Below are positions 6,100 to 6,609 of a DNA stretch of 6,609 bases, in pieces (within the stretch, counting starts at the first letter, position 1; each line of letters begins with the position of its first letter). A program made the position numbers and the translations under genes. Source of the stretch: an uncultured bacterium (GTDB taxonomy: Bacteria; Bacillota; Clostridia; Lachnospirales; Anaerotignaceae); the NCBI GenBank assembly GCA_905214825.1, contig CAJMNV010000106.1, positions 1 through 6,609 of the forward strand, given 5' to 3'. The notes below the pieces were generated by a model. It worked only from the letters and a program-made list of their open reading frames with translations. It searched no databases and was not told where the DNA came from.

Positions 6100-6609
6100 A
6101 TGGGGGCATGGATTACGGCATTGCCTATCGCCTTTCCAATATTGGCAGGGCTTTGTCTTTTGCTTGTAAAATTTAAAGATAGAAAACATAGACAGATGTG
6201 GGTGTTTCCGATTATTACAATCAATGCCATATTTGCATTGTTTGCAATGCATAGTGGTATGGCAGAAACATTTACATTGGTGCATTTTACACAAAAATTG
6301 TCATTGACATTATATATTGATGGTCTATCAAAAGTGTTTGGTACAATGGTTTCTGTGCTTTGGGTGATTACCACAATATATGCTTTTGAATATATGACAC
6401 ATGAAGGACGAGAAGACCAGTTTTTTGCGTTTTTTACCATCACATTTGGTGTTGTTCTGGGGATTGCATTTTCAGGAAATTTTTTGACAATGTATTTGTT
6501 TTATGAATTTTTGACATTGGTGACATTGCCTTTGGTAATGCATGCAATGGATAATAAAGCAAGACATGCAGGAAAAGTATATATTTTATATATGATGTTT
6601 GGTGCGGCA
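6100..6609 (+). CDS. Third proton-conducting antiporter subunit, 3' end outside window (partial)
   Basis: An open frame of 170 codons runs off the window end with no stop. The N-terminal helix, the amphipathic IDGLSKVF segment (73-80, the usual D(G/D)(L/M)(S/A)xxF motif), YMTHEG (98-103) and helix 5 with Glu136 (MYLFYEFLTLVTLPLVMHA) are those of a NuoL/M/N-type antiporter subunit. The Lys-bearing helices 7, 8 and 12 lie beyond the window. A hand alignment of residues 107-170 with the preceding gene gives about 29 identities in 64 positions without gaps, so the two are tandem paralogues. The start ATG has GGTGGAG at 6088-6094, five bases upstream. The gap to the previous stop is 18 bases. If the full protein has extra C-terminal helices it might be the NuoL/MrpA-like member; this cannot be seen. 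Confidence 0.9.
   Translation, partial: MGAWITALPIAFPILAGLCLLLVKFKDRKHRQMWVFPIITINAIFALFAMHSGMAETFTLVHFTQKLSLTLYIDGLSKVFGTMVSVLWVITTIYAFEYMTHEGREDQFFAFFTITFGVVLGIAFSGNFLTMYLFYEFLTLVTLPLVMHAMDNKARHAGKVYILYMMFGAA

Noticed and set aside
771..6530. Many copies of ACATTG, often as TGACATTG, which might suggest a DNA uptake or signal sequence
   Set aside because: Most copies checked lie in coding sequence, commonly as Thr-Leu codon pairs using the preferred ACA and TTG codons, so codon bias explains them; none was noticed in the intergenic region.

Overview
The window carries most of one operon, all on the + strand, encoding a membrane cation/proton antiporter complex of the Mrp type. Its subunit order is that of the archaeal and clostridial Mbh-like membrane modules. 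The coding DNA is AT-rich and strongly prefers TTG for Leu, ACA for Thr and GCA for Ala. Ribosome sites resemble AAGGAGGTGA and neighbouring genes overlap by one to four bases. This fits a low-GC, probably anaerobic Firmicute (class Clostridia); the assignment rests on composition and gene style only, so the genus is not claimed.

Layout: positions 1-442 hold no convincing gene. The DNA there is extremely AT-rich (about 13% G+C over the first 360 bases by hand count) and ends in a strong sigma-A-type promoter (TTGACA, 17-base spacer, CATAAT, 391-419). Then follow mrpE (464-928, GTG start preferred), mrpF (925-1239), mrpG (1236-1541), a separate DUF4040/MbhD-type subunit (1538-1804), an MbhE-MnhB fusion (mrpB, 1804-2709), mrpC (2711-3085) and mrpD (3085-4590). 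After a 33-base gap come two more large proton-channel-type subunits, one complete (4624-6081) and one cut by the window end (6100-6609).

How they fit together: mrpE, F and G are small structural or channel-flanking subunits. The MbhD, MbhE and MnhB pieces correspond to the C-terminal part of a classical MrpA plus MrpB. MrpC is the NuoK-like subunit. MrpD and the two extra NuoL/M/N-like proteins are the ion-translocating modules with the conserved Glu and, where visible, the Lys residues of complex I antiporter subunits. No full-length MrpA is present in the window. The order E-F-G-D-(E+F)-G-H matches mbhABCDEFGH, so this could be a stand-alone Na+/H+ antiporter or the membrane arm of a larger redox complex (hydrogenase- or sulfane-reductase-like) whose remaining genes would lie past position 6609. 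The window alone cannot decide between them. No terminator, RNA gene, mobile element or CRISPR array was seen.
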